NCBI RefSeq assembly: GCF_900129805.1
Contig: NZ_FQWY01000005.1
Coordinates: 34,070 to 98,069 of the forward strand
Origin: Thermosyntropha lipolytica DSM 11003
Lineage (GTDB): Bacteria; Bacillota; Syntrophomonadia; Syntrophomonadales; Syntrophomonadaceae
Reading direction: 5' to 3'
Length of the DNA stretch: 64,000 nucleotides
Part shown: piece by piece, positions 17,131-26,222 of the stretch
Layout: every line of letters starts with the position of its first letter
Numbering within the stretch: position 1 is the first letter of the stretch
Notes under the pieces: generated by a model
What the model saw: the letters and a program-made list of their open reading frames with translations, nothing else
Databases searched by the model: none
Told to the model about the DNA's origin: nothing
Translations under genes and position numbers: made by a program

Positions 17131-17538
17131 AAATAACCCTCCTCCTTAATGCAATAATATAATTAAACTAATTACTTTTTTTTATAACTATCTGAAAACA
17201 ATCCCCCCTTATTATAGCTTTAAATATGGGTATATTCAAAATTATGGGATCAAAAGATATGAAATCTATTAAGAATTATTTTGCTCTGTTTAGGGTATAA
17301 ATAATGGCATGACATCAACAGTATATGCAGGCTCAGTTCATAAAATGACTGTTAATTTAAATCATGCGGGAAAAAAACGAAGACGTAAACAGGATAAATG
17401 CGGTGAGATTTCATCTTATGCTGTTATAAACCCTTTAAGAATATAGTAATATGTTCCTTTCTTTTTGGCAAGCATATTCTGGTAAAAAAATAGTAAATTT
17501 ACGGTTATCTTACAATTAACCGCAAATTTACTCCTAGC
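17131..17538. other. 408-base intergenic region between phasin gene and nrdG
   Basis: A/T-rich region that should hold the PHA operon promoter; I could not settle on a convincing -35/-10 pair. A 45-codon plus-strand frame at 17309-17446 (begins MTSTVYAGSVHKMTVNLNHA) contains KKRRRKQDK and ends NPLRI, but lacks a ribosome site and is probably a relic or chance frame. The nrdG terminator occupies the right end. Confidence 0.5.
17483..17532 (-). terminator. Intrinsic terminator of nrdDG
   Basis: The 16-base arms AGTAAATTTGCGGTTA and TAACCGTAAATTTACT pair perfectly but for one G-T and are followed on the minus strand by ATTTTTTTACC. It lies just past the nrdG stop. Confidence 0.9.
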
Positions 17539-18258
17539 TTAAATATTAGCTATTATGACCTCTTTTACATAAGGGCGGCATTTTAAAGCCATATCTTCCA
17601 GCACCTTAACCTCGTAAGGCCTTATACTCTGATAGCTCTCCCGCAAAGCATTTTCCGGATTAAACTGCTGCAGGAGGTATTTCTTATCCCCCTTAATATA
17701 ACGGGCTATCTCTATAATATCCTTCTCAGTATGTAAACCAGGAACCACAGTAGTCCGGAAAATAACCTCTATATCAGAGGAGACAAGCATATGCACACTA
17801 TTTCTTATTTTCATGAAAAGCTCAGCAGTCAGACTGCCACAGGCTCTAGCATAAGCCTCCCACTGCAGAGGAGCTTTTATATCCATAGCTATACAATCTG
17901 CCAGCCGGCTTTCCACAAGGGTTTCAAGCATATCCGGGTTAGTTCCGTTAGTATCCAGTTTAACCAGGAAACCATCCTCTTTTACTCTACTTATAAAACG
18001 GGGGAGATCAGGATTTAAAGTGGGCTCGCCTCCGGTTATGACCAGCGCATCCAGAAAACCTCGCCTTTCATGGAGAAAGGAAAGCACTTCTTCCTCGCTT
18101 ATAAAAAGGGCTCTTTTATCCTGACGGCTGGGCTTTATTAAAAGATGCCCATTGTGACAGAAAGGGCATCTAAGATTGCAGCCGTAAGTAAAAACTACCG
18201 CTGCAATCTTATCCGGATAATCTATAAGGCTCTGTTTGACAAGTCCTGCAAATTCCAT
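17539..18258 (-). CDS. nrdG: Anaerobic ribonucleoside-triphosphate reductase activating protein
   Basis: Radical-SAM activase that abstracts hydrogen from the glycine of NrdD. The 239-residue protein carries the cluster motif CNLRCPFC (Cys27, 31, 34), the SAM-binding ITGGEPTLNPDL near 74, and LVKLDTNGTNPDML. The length (about 240) matches the longer NrdG/PflA-like activases of Clostridia. It starts six bases after the nrdD stop and is probably coupled to it. Pyruvate formate-lyase activase is the main alternative, excluded by the nrdD neighbour. Confidence 0.93.
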   Translation of the reverse strand: MEFAGLVKQSLIDYPDKIAAVVFTYGCNLRCPFCHNGHLLIKPSRQDKRALFISEEEVLSFLHERRGFLDALVITGGEPTLNPDLPRFISRVKEDGFLVKLDTNGTNPDMLETLVESRLADCIAMDIKAPLQWEAYARACGSLTAELFMKIRNSVHMLVSSDIEVIFRTTVVPGLHTEKDIIEIARYIKGDKKYLLQQFNPENALRESYQSIRPYEVKVLEDMALKCRPYVKEVIIANI

Positions 18259-18264
18259 ATATCA

Positions 18265-20385
18265 TCAACCTGACAAAGCCCGGTCAAAAGATTTGCGGTT
18301 GTTAAACTCCGCCTGTTTGCCGGCATTCCACTGGTCTACCGGCCTTAAATATCCTACTACCCGGGAATATACTTCACAGTTAGTCTGCTTGCCTTCGGCG
18401 GCACATACCGGACATACCGGCTTCTTGCCGTTCAAGTAGCCATGGCTCGGGCATACGCTGAAAGTCGGAGTTAAGGTAAAATACGGCAAGCGGAACTGTT
18501 CACATATCTTCCTAACCAGCCTTTTGGCCGCTTCCGGGGAAGGAGCCGACTCGCCCAGGAAAACATGGAACACCGTACCTCCCGTATAACGGGTCTGCAG
18601 TTCATCCTGCAATTTTAAAGCCTTAAACAGGTCATCTGTATAATATACCGGAAGCTGAGTAGAGTTGGTGTAATAAGGTTCAGCTCCCCGCCTGTATTCT
18701 TCCTCATTGGCAACAATTATATCCTTAAACTGTTCCTTATCCTTGCGGGCAATGCTGTAGCTCACTCCTTCTGCTGGAGTTGCTTCCAGGTTGTAGATAT
18801 CACCTGTCTCTTCCTGATACTCCTTAAGTCTTTCCCGCATAAAATCAAGAACTTCTTTGGCAAACTCCATGCCTTCAGGGGTTCCAATATCCTTGCCCAG
18901 GAAGTTGAGGCAGGCTTCATTCATGCCGATAAGCCCAATAGTCGAAAAATGGTTTTTCCAGTACTGGCCAAATCCTTCTTTTACATGGCGCAGGTAAAAC
19001 TGGGAATAAGGATAAAGACCGGCTTCGGTAAGGTTTTCCAGGGTTTTGCGCTTAATCTGCAAACTGTTGCGGGCCAGATCCATCATATGAGCCAGCCGTT
19101 CGAAAAATTCCGCCTTGCTCTTGGAGAGATAGCCGATGCGGCTCATATTTATGGTTACCACTCCAATCGAACCTGTCAGAGGATTGGCTCCAAACAGCCC
19201 CCCGCCTCGCTTCCTGAGTTCGCGATTGTCAAGGCGCAGCCGGCAGCACATGCTGCGGGCATCTTCCGGCCGCATATCTGAGCCGATGAAATTGGAAAAA
19301 TAGGGTATGCCGTATTTGGCTGTCATCTGCCATATCTTTTCATAGCGCGGATTATCCCAGTCGAAATCTTCGGTTATATTGTAAGTAGGTATAGGGAAGG
19401 TAAATACCCTCTCTTCCGCATCTCCTTCCATCATGACTTCAGCAAAAGCCTGGTTGAACATGTCCATTTCTTCCTGAAACTCGCCATAGGTGGCATCCAT
19501 GTATTTTCCGCCTATAATCACCGGTTCATTCTTCATAAACTCCGGCACCTTAAGGTCTAGCGTAACATTGGTAAAAGGCGTCTGAAACCCTACCCGGGTA
19601 GGCACATTCATGTTGAATACAAATTCCTGCAGGCACTGTTTGACCTGTTTGTAATCCAGATTATCATAGCGGATAAAAGGAGCTAAAAGGGTATCGAAAT
19701 TGGAAAAAGCCTGGGCACCGGCTGCTTCTCCCTGCAGGGTGAAAAAGAAGTTCACGATCTGTCCTAATATAGAACGGAAGTGTTTAGCCGGCCTGGAGGC
19801 TACCTTACCTCTTACCCCCTTAAAACCTTCCAGCAGAAGATCTCTTATATCCCAGCCTACACAGTAAACCCCCAGTATTCCTAAATCATGAATGTGAAAA
19901 TCCCCGCTTATATGGGCTTCCCTTATCTCCGGAGGATAAATCTGGTTAAGCCAGTACTGGGATACCAGTATGGAAGAGATATGGAAATTCATCCCCTGCA
20001 GAGAATAGGTCATGTTGGAATTCTCTTTTATGCGCCAGTCATTTTTTTCCAGATAATCAGATATGATTTTATTATTAGCCAGAAGCTGTCCTGCTTCCCG
20101 CATATCCTGCCTCTGTTTGCGGTAAAGTATGTAGGCTTTGGCCGTTTTGTAGTGGCCGTTTTTTACCAGAACCCTTTCTACCAGGTCCTGAATGTCTTCC
20201 ACGGTCGCAATCTCATCTCCATTTACATACTGGGCAATCTCTACTACCTTTTCCGTCAGCTCTACCGCCAGATTATAATCTTTCCCCCCTACCGCCTGGG
20301 CAGCTTTCCAGATGGCCTTGGTAATCTTTTCTTTTTCAAATGGTACTATGCGTCCATCTCTTTTTTTAATTTTCGTAATGTCCAT
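18265..20385 (-). CDS. nrdD: Anaerobic (class III) ribonucleoside-triphosphate reductase
   Basis: Glycyl-radical enzyme that makes dNTPs without oxygen. The 706-residue protein has an N-terminal ATP-cone (TKIKKRDGRIVPFEKEKIT, about 3-95) for allosteric control, the ten-stranded barrel with MCCRLRLDNRELRKRGGG, a zinc site near the C-terminus (CPSHGYLNGKKPVCPVC, about 638-655), and the radical loop RVVGYLRP with Gly678. It is the only ribonucleotide reductase in the window and points to an anaerobe. The ribosome site is GGAGGAAGAGG. Two NrdR-box-like palindromes lie just upstream. Confidence 0.96.
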   Translation of the reverse strand: MDITKIKKRDGRIVPFEKEKITKAIWKAAQAVGGKDYNLAVELTEKVVEIAQYVNGDEIATVEDIQDLVERVLVKNGHYKTAKAYILYRKQRQDMREAGQLLANNKIISDYLEKNDWRIKENSNMTYSLQGMNFHISSILVSQYWLNQIYPPEIREAHISGDFHIHDLGILGVYCVGWDIRDLLLEGFKGVRGKVASRPAKHFRSILGQIVNFFFTLQGEAAGAQAFSNFDTLLAPFIRYDNLDYKQVKQCLQEFVFNMNVPTRVGFQTPFTNVTLDLKVPEFMKNEPVIIGGKYMDATYGEFQEEMDMFNQAFAEVMMEGDAEERVFTFPIPTYNITEDFDWDNPRYEKIWQMTAKYGIPYFSNFIGSDMRPEDARSMCCRLRLDNRELRKRGGGLFGANPLTGSIGVVTINMSRIGYLSKSKAEFFERLAHMMDLARNSLQIKRKTLENLTEAGLYPYSQFYLRHVKEGFGQYWKNHFSTIGLIGMNEACLNFLGKDIGTPEGMEFAKEVLDFMRERLKEYQEETGDIYNLEATPAEGVSYSIARKDKEQFKDIIVANEEEYRRGAEPYYTNSTQLPVYYTDDLFKALKLQDELQTRYTGGTVFHVFLGESAPSPEAAKRLVRKICEQFRLPYFTLTPTFSVCPSHGYLNGKKPVCPVCAAEGKQTNCEVYSRVVGYLRPVDQWNAGKQAEFNNRKSFDRALSG

Positions 20386-20409
20386 TCCTCTTCCTCCTTC
20401 AGTCTTTAA

Positions 20410-20455
20410 CCACTATATATTGTGTTCATTATCGGTTTATGTACTATATAGTGTA
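20410..20455 (-). promoter_or_regulatory. Paired NrdR-box-like operators upstream of nrdD
   Basis: CCACTATATATTGTGT (20410-20425) matches the NrdR consensus ACACwATATaTwGTGT at 15 of 16 positions. A second palindrome, TACTATATAGTGTA (20442-20455), is a shorter variant. Their centres are about 31 bases apart, the usual three-turn spacing. On the minus strand a possible -35 TTGCCA lies just upstream of box 2, so that box would overlap the -10. NrdR itself is not in the window. Confidence 0.75.
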
Positions 20456-20713
20456 TAGTATCTGCCGCCTGGTGGCAAATGCTTTCAGCTTAATTTTTAA
20501 TCTATTACACCTGTTTTTCTTCTCCTTCCTCGCCATTTTATTTCCAGAGACAGGAATAACCAAAACTATTATCTTCAGAAGTTTTAAAGGCAGGGAATTA
20601 AATTATAAAACAAAACAAGGGAAGGGAAAAGAGGGTTCTTTAAGGAAAATAAAAAGGAACAGCTTCCCCTTTTTAAAAACAGGAAACTATTCCCCTATCT
20701 TCAAGCCCTTTTA
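20456..20713. other. Intergenic region between nrdD operators and argG
   Basis: A/T-rich, without a credible gene. On the minus strand, past the argG stop, GGAA-GCTG-TTCC followed by TTTTTATTTT (about 20651-20672) may be a weak terminator of the arginine operon. A plus-strand open frame here lacks a ribosome site and runs into argG antisense, so I did not call it. Confidence 0.4.
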
Positions 20714-21919
20714 TTATTCTCCTTTTATTTTTCTCTCCAGCAAAGCCTGCACCGTTAAGGGAAGGCCAAACAGGTTGATAAAGCCCTGGGCATCTTTATG
20801 GCTGTACATTTCGCTGGCACCAAAGGTAGCCAGTTCTTCGTTATACAGTGAATAAGGCGACCAGGAGGCTACTGCCTGACAGCTTCCTTTATAAAGTTTA
20901 ACCTTAACCGTACCGGTTACCGTTTTCTGCGTCTCTTCCACAAAAGCATCCAGGGCATATCTTAATTTGCAGAACCAGTTGCCGTCATAAACCAGTTCAG
21001 CATAGGTAATAGCCATTTCATGCTTGAATTTGAGGGTGCGCCTGTCCAGGGTCAGCCTTTCCAGTTCATCATGAGCTGTATAGAGTATGGTTCCCCCCGG
21101 GGTTTCATAGACTCCCCTTGATTTCATGCCTACCAGCCGGTTTTCCACCATGCTTACAATTCCTACGCCGTTGGCACCACCTATGCGGTTTAATTCCATA
21201 AGGAGCTCAACTGGCCCGTAAGCTTTACCATTGATAGCTACCGGCACCCCTTTTTCAAAGCTTATTTCCAGATAGGTTGGCTGATCAGGAGCCTTTTCCG
21301 GCGGAACAGTTAATACATAAAGGTCATCTTTAGGTTCATTGGCCGGGTCTTCCAGATCGCCTCCCTCATGGGATATATGCCACAGGTTGCGGTCCCGGCT
21401 GTATATCTTTTCCTTGGTAACCGGGACTTCTATCCCGTGCTTGGCGGCATAATCAATGGCATCTTCCCGGGATTTTATATCCCACTCCCGCCAGGGAGCA
21501 ATAATCTTAAGGTGGGGATTTAAAGCTTTTACCCCCAGTTCAAACCTTACCTGGTCATTGCCCTTGCCGGTAGCCCCATGACAAACAGCAACCGCCCCTT
21601 CCTTCTCCGCAATTTCTACCATCTTTTTGGCTATAAGCGGGCGGGCAAAAGAAGTTCCCAGGAGATATTTTTTCTCATAAATAGCACCGGCTTTTAAAAC
21701 CGGGAAAATATAATCCCGCACAAATTCTTCTTTTAAATCTTCGACATATATCCTGGAGGCTCCCGACTTAATCGCCTTTTCTTTTATATTGTCCAGTTCC
21801 TCCCCCTGTCCCAGATCAGCACAGAAGGCAATTACTTCATAGCCATAGTTTTCTTTAAGCCAGGGAATGATGATAGAGGTGTCCAGTCCTCCTGAATAAG
21901 CTAAAACTACTTTTTCCAT
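20714..21919 (-). CDS. argG: Argininosuccinate synthase
   Basis: ATP-dependent ligase that joins citrulline and aspartate. The 401-residue protein has the N-type ATP pyrophosphatase P-loop [15 protein letters not shown] near residue 8, [13 protein letters not shown] near 115-128, and the C-terminal [13 protein letters not shown]. It is the last gene of argC-J-B-D-F-G, 17 bases after argF. The ribosome site is AGGAGGAAGGG. Normal length and motifs, no oddities. Confidence 0.97.
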   Translation of the reverse strand: MEKVVLAYSGGLDTSIIIPWLKENYGYEVIAFCADLGQGEELDNIKEKAIKSGASRIYVEDLKEEFVRDYIFPVLKAGAIYEKKYLLGTSFARPLIAKKMVEIAEKEGAVAVCHGATGKGNDQVRFELGVKALNPHLKIIAPWREWDIKSREDAIDYAAKHGIEVPVTKEKIYSRDRNLWHISHEGGDLEDPANEPKDDLYVLTVPPEKAPDQPTYLEISFEKGVPVAINGKAYGPVELLMELNRIGGANGVGIVSMVENRLVGMKSRGVYETPGGTILYTAHDELERLTLDRRTLKFKHEMAITYAELVYDGNWFCKLRYALDAFVEETQKTVTGTVKVKLYKGSCQAVASWSPYSLYNEELATFGASEMYSHKDAQGFINLFGLPLTVQALLERKIKGE

Positions 21920-21936
21920 AAAACCCTTCCTCCTGT

Positions 21937-22878
21937 TTACATAATAACTGCCATTATAGCCTTATGGGCATGCAGGCGGTTTTCTGCCTGGTCAAAAACT
22001 ACCGACTGCGGGCCATCCATAACCTCATCAGTTATCTCTTTGCCTCTCTTGGCCGGCAGGCAGTGCAGGACAATCGCCCCTTTAGCTGCCAGGCTCATAA
22101 GTTCGGCATTAACCTGATAAGGCCAGAAGCTTTTTTCCTTTTCTTCGGCCTCATTTTCCTGCCCCATGCTGGCCCATACATCAGTATACACTATATCGGC
22201 ATCTTTTACAGCCTCTTTAGGATCATTTACTACCCAGAGCCTGGCCCCGGTAGCCCTGGCATCCTCCTTAGCTTTGGCCAGTATCTCGCTGTTAGGTTCA
22301 AAACCGGGAGGAGTGGCGATCACTACATCCATCCCCACTTTGGCTCCGCCAAAAAGCAGAGAATGGGCTACATTATTGCCATCTCCGACAAAAGCACATT
22401 TCAGGCCTTTTAAAGCTCCTTTGTGTTCCTGAATAGTCATCAAATCCCCTATAATCTGGGTAGGATGCAGAAGATCGGTAAGCCCGTTTATTACCGGGAC
22501 ATCGGCATAGTAAGCCAGTTCCAGAACTTCCTCATGGGCAAAGGTGCGGATCATTATGCCATCTACCATGCGGGAAAGGACTTTGGCTGTATCTTTTATC
22601 GTCTCTCCTCTTCCCAGCTGAATATCCCGCGGGCTTAAAAACAGAGCATGCCCCCCCAGCTGGTACATGCCTACTTCAAACGCCACCCGGGTGCGGGTAG
22701 AAGACTTCTGAAATATCATGCCCAGGGTTTTGCCTTTCAGATAATGGTGCTCTACCCCTTCTTTCTGCATCTTTTTTAAACCATGTCCTACTTCCAGAAT
22801 ATAGGCTATCTCTTCTACGGTAAAATCATGGATGCTGATAAAATCCCGTCCTCTAAGCCGGTCATCGATTTTAAGCAT
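21937..22878 (-). CDS. argF: Ornithine carbamoyltransferase
   Basis: Transfers the carbamoyl group from carbamoyl phosphate to ornithine to give citrulline. The 313-residue protein has the carbamoyl-phosphate motif [12 protein letters not shown] near 59, [12 protein letters not shown] near 137 and the ornithine-site HCLPAKRG near 272. The arginine-biosynthetic (argF) form is implied by its place between argD and argG; catabolic arcB is similar in sequence. 13 bases separate it from argD. Confidence 0.96.
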   Translation of the reverse strand: MLKIDDRLRGRDFISIHDFTVEEIAYILEVGHGLKKMQKEGVEHHYLKGKTLGMIFQKSSTRTRVAFEVGMYQLGGHALFLSPRDIQLGRGETIKDTAKVLSRMVDGIMIRTFAHEEVLELAYYADVPVINGLTDLLHPTQIIGDLMTIQEHKGALKGLKCAFVGDGNNVAHSLLFGGAKVGMDVVIATPPGFEPNSEILAKAKEDARATGARLWVVNDPKEAVKDADIVYTDVWASMGQENEAEEKEKSFWPYQVNAELMSLAAKGAIVLHCLPAKRGKEITDEVMDGPQSVVFDQAENRLHAHKAIMAVIM

Positions 22879-22891
22879 TTTCTCCTCTCCT

Positions 22892-24082
22892 TTACTCCTG
22901 CCATATTTTTAAAGCCTCTTTAAATATATTTACCGCCTGGTTTATTTCTGTCCGGTTAACAGTCAAAGGCGGAACCAAACGGACTACATTAGGCCCGGCT
23001 CCTATAAGGAGCAAGCCTTTTTGCCGGCAAATATCAATCAACCCTTTAACTTCACGGTCCCATTCCACTCCTAAAATCAGCCCCTTGCCCCTTATTTCTT
23101 TTATCCGGCTATCACCTATTTGCATTAGCGCTTCCCTTAAGATTTCTCCCTTAGCTTCTACTTCGCGTAAAAATTCTTCTTTCGCCACTATATCTACTAC
23201 CTTTCCTCCTACCGCACAGGCCAGAGGATTGCCGCCAAAAGTGGAAGCATGATCGCCAGGGGCAAAACCAGAAGCTGCCTTTTCCGTTGCCAGCATGGCT
23301 CCTATAGGGAATCCTCCCCCCAGACCTTTAGCTAGGGTTAATATATCAGGCTTCACCCCATAATGCTCAAAAGCAAAAAACTTGCCTGTTCTTCCTACCC
23401 CGGTCTGCACTTCATCCAGAATAAGGAGTATCCCTTCCCGATCGCAAATCTGGCGCAAAGAACGCAAGAAATTCAGGTCTGCCGGCCTTATACCTCCTTC
23501 TCCCTGTATCGGCTCCACCATTATGCCGGCTACGGTATCGTCAATAAGGCTTTCTACCGACATTATATTATTGTACTCGGCATATAAAAACCCTTCCAGA
23601 AGCGGGGCAAAACCCTCATGGTACTTTGCCTGGCCGGTAGCCGTCAATGCCCCCATGGTACGGCCGTGAAAAGAATTTTTAAAAACAATTATCCGGTTTC
23701 TTTCCGGTTTATTCTGCCGGTAAAAATATTTGCGGGCAAGCTTAATCGCCCCCTCATTGGCCTCCGCCCCGCTGTTGCAGAAAAAAACCTTATCAAGGCC
23801 AGAAAGCCTGGTTAGCTTTGAAGCCAGCTCCACCTGCGGCTCTATCCAGTACAGATTAGAAACATGCCACAGCTTCTGGCTCTGTTCCTGAACCGTCTTT
23901 ACCAGCTCCTCATGGCAGTGGCCCAGAGAACAGGTAGCAATACCGGCCACAAAATCCAGATACTGTTTGCCATCCGCATCTACGACATAAGAACCTTTCC
24001 CCTTAACCAGAGCCACGGGCAAACGGGCATAAGTAGCCATAATATGTTCTTTTCCTTTATCAATAATCGCCTGGTTGGTCAT
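22892..24082 (-). CDS. argD: Acetylornithine aminotransferase
   Basis: PLP enzyme that makes N-acetylornithine from N-acetylglutamate semialdehyde. The 396-residue protein shows NSGAEANEGAIKLARKYF near 108, SFHGRTMGALTATGQ near 137, LILDEVQTGVGRTGKFFAFE near 220, and the PLP lysine in TLAKGLGGGFPIGA. The ATG at 24082 has AAAGGAG upstream; the frame is open one codon further to a TTG. It may also serve lysine biosynthesis, as ArgD does in several bacteria. It sits between argB and argF. Confidence 0.96.
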   Translation of the reverse strand: MTNQAIIDKGKEHIMATYARLPVALVKGKGSYVVDADGKQYLDFVAGIATCSLGHCHEELVKTVQEQSQKLWHVSNLYWIEPQVELASKLTRLSGLDKVFFCNSGAEANEGAIKLARKYFYRQNKPERNRIIVFKNSFHGRTMGALTATGQAKYHEGFAPLLEGFLYAEYNNIMSVESLIDDTVAGIMVEPIQGEGGIRPADLNFLRSLRQICDREGILLILDEVQTGVGRTGKFFAFEHYGVKPDILTLAKGLGGGFPIGAMLATEKAASGFAPGDHASTFGGNPLACAVGGKVVDIVAKEEFLREVEAKGEILREALMQIGDSRIKEIRGKGLILGVEWDREVKGLIDICRQKGLLLIGAGPNVVRLVPPLTVNRTEINQAVNIFKEALKIWQE

Positions 24083-24100
24083 CAAGGCTTCTCCTTTCTC

Positions 24101-24964
24101 CTATTCATTGATTACCATGGTTCCGATCCCTTGATTGGTAAATATCTCCAGAAGGATAGCGTGCGGAACCCTTCCGTCAATAATGTGGGTTCTCCCTACT
24201 CCACCGGTTACCGCTTCTACACAGCATTTTACCTTGGGCAGCATACCGCCGGCTATAACCCCTTCTCTGATGTAGGTTTCTACTTCACTTACCTTGAGCA
24301 CCGATATGAGAGATTCCGGATCGGCAGGATCCCGCAGCAGCCCGGGCACATCAGTCAGCAAAACCAGCTTATCTGCCTTCACCGCTACTGCAATAGCTGC
24401 CGCTGCCAGGTCAGCATTAATATTATAACTCTGTTTCCGGGCATCCATGCCGATAGGGGCAATTACCGGTATATAGCCATTTTCTATAACCGTTTCGATT
24501 ATCTGGGGGTTTACACTCCTCACTTCTCCCACAAATCCCAGTTTGCCGGAAGGATCAATAGGGCCGGCTTTGATAAGCCCCCCATCCTTACCGGAAATGC
24601 CGATGGCTTTTCCCCCGCTGGCTTCAATTCCAGCCACAATCTCCTTGTTCACCTTGCCTACCAGGACCATTTCCACTATCTCCATGGTCTCAGCATCGGT
24701 AACCCTTAAACCATCGATGAACTCCGTACCCAAACCTAATCTTTTAAGCATCCCGCTTATCTCCGGCCCCCCGCCGTGTACTACGATCGGATGCATCCCT
24801 ACATATTTCATGAGGACAATATCCTGCATCACTTTATCTTTAAGCTCACAGTCGGTCATCGCCGCCCCGCCGTATTTTATCACTACCTTTTTCCCGTAAA
24901 ATTCTTTAATATAAGGCAGGGCTTCTACTAATATTTCAGCCTTTTCCATCGGACTTGCTACCAT
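24101..24964 (-). CDS. argB: Acetylglutamate kinase
   Basis: Phosphorylates N-acetylglutamate; commonly the arginine-feedback step in linear/cyclic pathways. The 287-residue protein has VVIKYGGAAM near 27, VVHGGGPEISGMLKRLGL near 62-80, NADLAAAAIAVAVKADKLVLLTDVPG near 180, and an N-terminal helix (ASPMEKAEILVEALPYIKEFYG). The presence of this extra N-terminal helix is typical of arginine-sensitive hexameric enzymes. It lies between argJ and argD with short spacers. Confidence 0.96.
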   Translation of the reverse strand: MVASPMEKAEILVEALPYIKEFYGKKVVIKYGGAAMTDCELKDKVMQDIVLMKYVGMHPIVVHGGGPEISGMLKRLGLGTEFIDGLRVTDAETMEIVEMVLVGKVNKEIVAGIEASGGKAIGISGKDGGLIKAGPIDPSGKLGFVGEVRSVNPQIIETVIENGYIPVIAPIGMDARKQSYNINADLAAAAIAVAVKADKLVLLTDVPGLLRDPADPESLISVLKVSEVETYIREGVIAGGMLPKVKCCVEAVTGGVGRTHIIDGRVPHAILLEIFTNQGIGTMVINE

Positions 24965-24979
24965 CTATATTCCCCCCCA

Positions 24980-26185
24980 TCAAGTCCGGTATTCCGCATT
25001 TATGCGCACATACTCATAAGAAAGGTCACATCCCCAGGCGGTAGCAGAAAAATCTCCTGCTTTAAGATCTACCTTTATTATTACCGGATCCTTTTCTAAT
25101 TCCTGCCGCGCCTTATCTTCATCAAAAACAAGCCCCATGCCGTTTTCCGCCATCTTTTCCTCCCCCAGATAGACATCCACCTTATAAGGATCAAAGTCGG
25201 CTCCTGAATATCCGGCCGCAGCCAGGATCCTTCCCCAGTTGGCATCCTTGCCAAAAACTGCCGCCTTGGTGAGGTTGGAAGAAACGATAGAACGGGCAAT
25301 AAGCCGGGCCGTCTTTTCATCCGGGGCATTAACCACCTTAACCTCAATAAGCCGGGTAGCCCCCTCCCCATCCCGGGCAATCATCTTGGCCAGGCTTATA
25401 TTTACAAAATCTACCGCCTCTTTAAACCTTTTAAAAGCAGGAGATGCCGGGTCATCAATAATCCGGTTGCCGGCCAGCCCATTGGCCATGATAAGTGCCA
25501 TATCATTAGTTGAAGTATCACGGTCCACACTTATCATATTGTAGGAAATGTCGGCTGAAGACCTGATAACTTCCCTTAAGCATTCGGCAGTAATAGCTGC
25601 ATCAGTTGTTATAAAAGCCAGCATAGTGGCCATCTGGGGATGGATCATCCCTGAGCCTTTGGCTATCGCCCCGATTTTAACCGGTTGGCCGTCAATTTCT
25701 ATCTCTACTGCGATTTCCTTGGTTACAAGGTCAGTAGTCAAAATAGCCAGGGCTGCTTCATGTCCTCCCTCCCGGCTCAGCTTTTCATAAGCCCTCTTTA
25801 TGCCATCCCTTATTTTATCCATAGGCATAAATACCCCGATAACCCCGGTCGATGCAACCAGGACATCTTCCGGGCTTATCCCCAGTAGCTTAGCCGTAAG
25901 GCCTGCCATTTCCAGGGTATCCTTTACCCCTCTTTCTCCCGTGCAGGCATTGGCATTGCCGCTGTTTACCACTATCGCCTGAGCCTGTCCATCTTCCAGA
26001 TGTTTGCGGGTTATATCCACACAGGCCGCCCTTACCTTATTGGTGGTAAAAACCCCGGCCGCCTGACACTTAACCTCAGAATATATAATAGCTATATCCC
26101 TTTTGCCCTTTTTCTTAACCCCTGAACATACTGCTCCCGCTTTGAAGCCTTCAGGGGCAGTTATAGAACCCTCGATAATCTTCAT
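24980..26185 (-). CDS. argJ: Bifunctional glutamate N-acetyltransferase / ornithine acetyltransferase
   Basis: Recycles the acetyl group from N-acetylornithine to glutamate, and may also use acetyl-CoA, which allows a cyclic pathway without argE. The 401-residue precursor self-cleaves before the nucleophile Thr187 in KGSGMIHPQMATML, giving alpha and beta subunits. Other seen motifs: VVNSGNANACTG near 72-83 and FGKDANWGRILAAAGYSG near 315. It lies 37 bases after argC. Whether it is bi- or monofunctional cannot be read from sequence; no argA is in the operon. Confidence 0.96.
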   Translation of the reverse strand: MKIIEGSITAPEGFKAGAVCSGVKKKGKRDIAIIYSEVKCQAAGVFTTNKVRAACVDITRKHLEDGQAQAIVVNSGNANACTGERGVKDTLEMAGLTAKLLGISPEDVLVASTGVIGVFMPMDKIRDGIKRAYEKLSREGGHEAALAILTTDLVTKEIAVEIEIDGQPVKIGAIAKGSGMIHPQMATMLAFITTDAAITAECLREVIRSSADISYNMISVDRDTSTNDMALIMANGLAGNRIIDDPASPAFKRFKEAVDFVNISLAKMIARDGEGATRLIEVKVVNAPDEKTARLIARSIVSSNLTKAAVFGKDANWGRILAAAGYSGADFDPYKVDVYLGEEKMAENGMGLVFDEDKARQELEKDPVIIKVDLKAGDFSATAWGCDLSYEYVRINAEYRT

Positions 26186-26222
26186 ATTTCATCATCCTCC
26201 CGAAAATCATCTGCTAGATTTT

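Noticed and set aside
17309..17446. 45-codon plus-strand frame between phasin and nrdG
   Set aside because: No ribosome site and no recognised family; kept only as a note in the intergenic entry.
18265..20385. Pyruvate formate-lyase as identity for the glycyl-radical enzyme
   Set aside because: The ATP-cone, zinc site and RVVGYLRP radical loop identify NrdD.
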